Shown here in pieces: positions 5,722 to 6,662 of a stretch of DNA of 6,662 nucleotides. Source of the DNA: QHWT01 sp046734675 (GTDB lineage Bacteria; Acidobacteriota; Vicinamibacteria; Vicinamibacterales; 2-12-FULL-66-21); assembly GCA_046734675.1 (NCBI GenBank), contig JBKPRU010000112.1, forward strand, positions 1 through 6,662, read 5' to 3'. Each line of letters begins with the position of its first letter. Within the stretch, counting starts at the first letter, position 1. The translations under genes and the position numbers were made by a program. Under the pieces are notes generated by a model. The model had not been told where the DNA came from, searched no databases, and saw nothing but the letters and a program-made list of their open reading frames with translations.

Positions 5722-5961
5722 ATGGCGCGCGGGTTCGAGTCGAAGAATGTCGAGTTCCAACAAGAGGAAGCGGCGCGGGGCCGAACGGTGAAGCCGTCGC
5801 TCACGCCGGACGAGAAAGCGCGGCTCGAGAAGCGCAGGGGACTGGAGCTCGCGCGCGCGAAGGCCGCTGACGATATGAGCCGCGCGAGCGCCGACGCGCA
5901 TCGGCGCATGCTCGAGCACGCGATCGCCACGCTCGATGCTGAGCTCGCGAAGCTGACGTAA
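5722..5961 (+). CDS. Small charged helical protein of unknown function
   Basis: A 79-residue frame starts MARGFESKNVEFQQEE and is rich in Ala, Arg, Glu, Lys and Asp. After a proline-containing start of a helix (SLTPDEKARLEKRR, about 26-39), the rest looks like one or two long amphipathic helices ending DAELAKLT, suggesting coiled-coil or self-association. It has no cysteine, signal peptide or membrane segment. I think I have seen similar small proteins annotated as hypothetical in acidobacterial genomes, but cannot confirm it. Support for coding is the low-arginine, balanced composition compared with arginine-rich shadow frames, and its fit between the divergent promoter region and the next gene. 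The stop is 64 bp before the phosphoesterase start, so cotranscription is possible. No function can be assigned. Confidence 0.72.
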   Translation: MARGFESKNVEFQQEEAARGRTVKPSLTPDEKARLEKRRGLELARAKAADDMSRASADAHRRMLEHAIATLDAELAKLT

Positions 5962-6012
5962 TCGGAAGCTCCCCGCTTCGTCGCGTCGGCCCGTCGGTAT
6001 GCGATTTGCTCC

Positions 6013-6029
6013 TCATGCCTGAGGCATGA
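6013..6029. promoter_or_regulatory. 17-bp perfect palindrome spanning the phosphoesterase start codon
   Basis: TCATGCCT (6013-6020) and AGGCATGA (6022-6029) are exact reverse complements around one central G. The right arm contains the ATG (6026-6028), and the only Shine-Dalgarno-like GAGG (6021-6024) lies in it, one base from the ATG, which is too close for normal use. The left arm has another ATG (6015-6017) opening a four-codon frame, MPEA, whose TGA overlaps the gene's ATG. It could be an operator, a start-masking hairpin or a coupling leader peptide. Confidence 0.5.
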
Positions 6030-6662
6030 CGACAAAGCCCACTGTCAGAATAGCCGCGCTTGGCGACCTTCATTACGGGCGCACCTCGACGCCCGGTTCA
6101 CTTCAACCACTATTCACGCAGATCTCGACGTCCGCCGACGTGCTGGTCCTCTGTGGCGATCTCACAGACTACGGCCTGGTCGAGGAAGCGAAAGCGCTTG
6201 TAAAAGAGATCACCACGTCCATCAAGATTCCGATCGTCGCCGTCCTGGGGAATCACGACTTCGAATCGAACCAGCAGGGTGAGATTACGAAAATCTTCGC
6301 GGACGCCGGCATCCAGGTGCTCGACGGCGACACGACCGAAGTGCTCGGGATCGGTTTTGCCGGCGTGAAGGGCTTCGCGGGCGGCTTCGGCCGCCGCGCC
6401 CTCGGACCGTGGGGCGAAGAGATCATCAAAAAGTTCGTCCACGAAGCGCTGAACGAGGGGTTGAAGCTCGAGTCGGCGCTCGCGCGACTGCGCACGGATC
6501 GCATCATCGCGGTGCTGCACTACGCGCCGATTGCTGCCACCGTCGAAGGTGAGCCGCTCGACATCTTTCCATTTCTCGGGTGCAGCCGCCTCGAGGATCC
6601 AATCACGCGTTTCCCTGTGACCGCCGTCTTCCACGGCCACGCGCACCACGGACGGCCCGAAG
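6026..6662 (+). CDS. Calcineurin-like metallophosphoesterase, C-terminus outside window
   Basis: The frame is open from ATG 6026 to the window end, 212 codons. It carries the full metallophosphoesterase metal-binding set: GDLHYG (Asp14, His16), GDLTD (Asp45), GNHD (Asn76, His77), LHYAP (His165) and GHAH (His205, His207). These ligands bind two metal ions and hydrolyse phosphomono- or diesters; the substrate here is unknown. Between GNHD and His165 is an insertion with a glycine-rich GVKGFAGGFGRR segment (113-124) and a helical region. There is no signal peptide, so it is probably cytoplasmic. An in-frame TGA at 6020-6022 excludes any earlier start, and no good start follows before the first motif, so ATG 6026 is firm despite lacking a properly spaced ribosome site. 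It may share a transcript with the small gene 64 bp upstream. Confidence 0.93.
   Translation, partial: MTTKPTVRIAALGDLHYGRTSTPGSLQPLFTQISTSADVLVLCGDLTDYGLVEEAKALVKEITTSIKIPIVAVLGNHDFESNQQGEITKIFADAGIQVLDGDTTEVLGIGFAGVKGFAGGFGRRALGPWGEEIIKKFVHEALNEGLKLESALARLRTDRIIAVLHYAPIAATVEGEPLDIFPFLGCSRLEDPITRFPVTAVFHGHAHHGRPE

Noticed and set aside
6110..6649. A 179-codon minus-strand frame at the right end
   Set aside because: It lies antisense to the metallophosphoesterase, which has every catalytic motif, and has no motif of its own.

Overview
The window is GC-rich bacterial chromosome. It holds eight protein-coding genes: six on the minus strand (1-5582) and two on the plus strand (5722-6662). There are no RNA genes, insertion sequences, CRISPR arrays or phage genes. 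Gene content plus several kinds of short intergenic repeats suggest an Acidobacteriota-like organism, possibly the Vicinamibacteria group. That is an inference from overall style, not from a marker gene.

Minus strand, in transcription order. A TesA-type SGNH esterase with a lipoprotein-like signal (5582-4854), a YbbA/LolD-like ABC ATPase (4857-4171) and a ten-helix YbbP-type permease (4174-1562) form a compact operon. Both junctions are 4-base ATGA overlaps. This is the same gene trio as E. coli tesA/ybbA/ybbP, but here all three genes run in one direction. The likely system is an envelope ABC machine that moves or lifts hydrophobic molecules from the membrane for a membrane-anchored esterase. 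After a 182-bp repeat-filled gap comes an AIM24/TIGR00266 family gene (1379-633). After another 190-bp repeat-containing gap comes a small DksA/TraR zinc-finger regulator (442-104). Its stop overlaps the GTG start of a gene that leaves the window at base 1.

Plus strand. The 139-bp divergent gap 5583-5721 carries a palindromic -10-like element and two 7-bp tandem arrays. Beyond it lie a small charged helical protein (5722-5961) and the first 212 codons of a calcineurin-like metallophosphoesterase (6026 to the window end). The start codon of the latter sits inside a perfect 17-bp palindrome.

The genes belong to known families. The less ordinary material is between them. All three long gaps contain short tandem repeats of 7-bp period with different unit sequences, together with a 10-bp-period repeat and REP-like hairpins. 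I see no strong case for a wholly new multi-gene system. The best leads are the tesA-ybbA-ybbP operon with a tethered esterase, the heptamer arrays (one in a divergent promoter region), and the start-codon palindrome.
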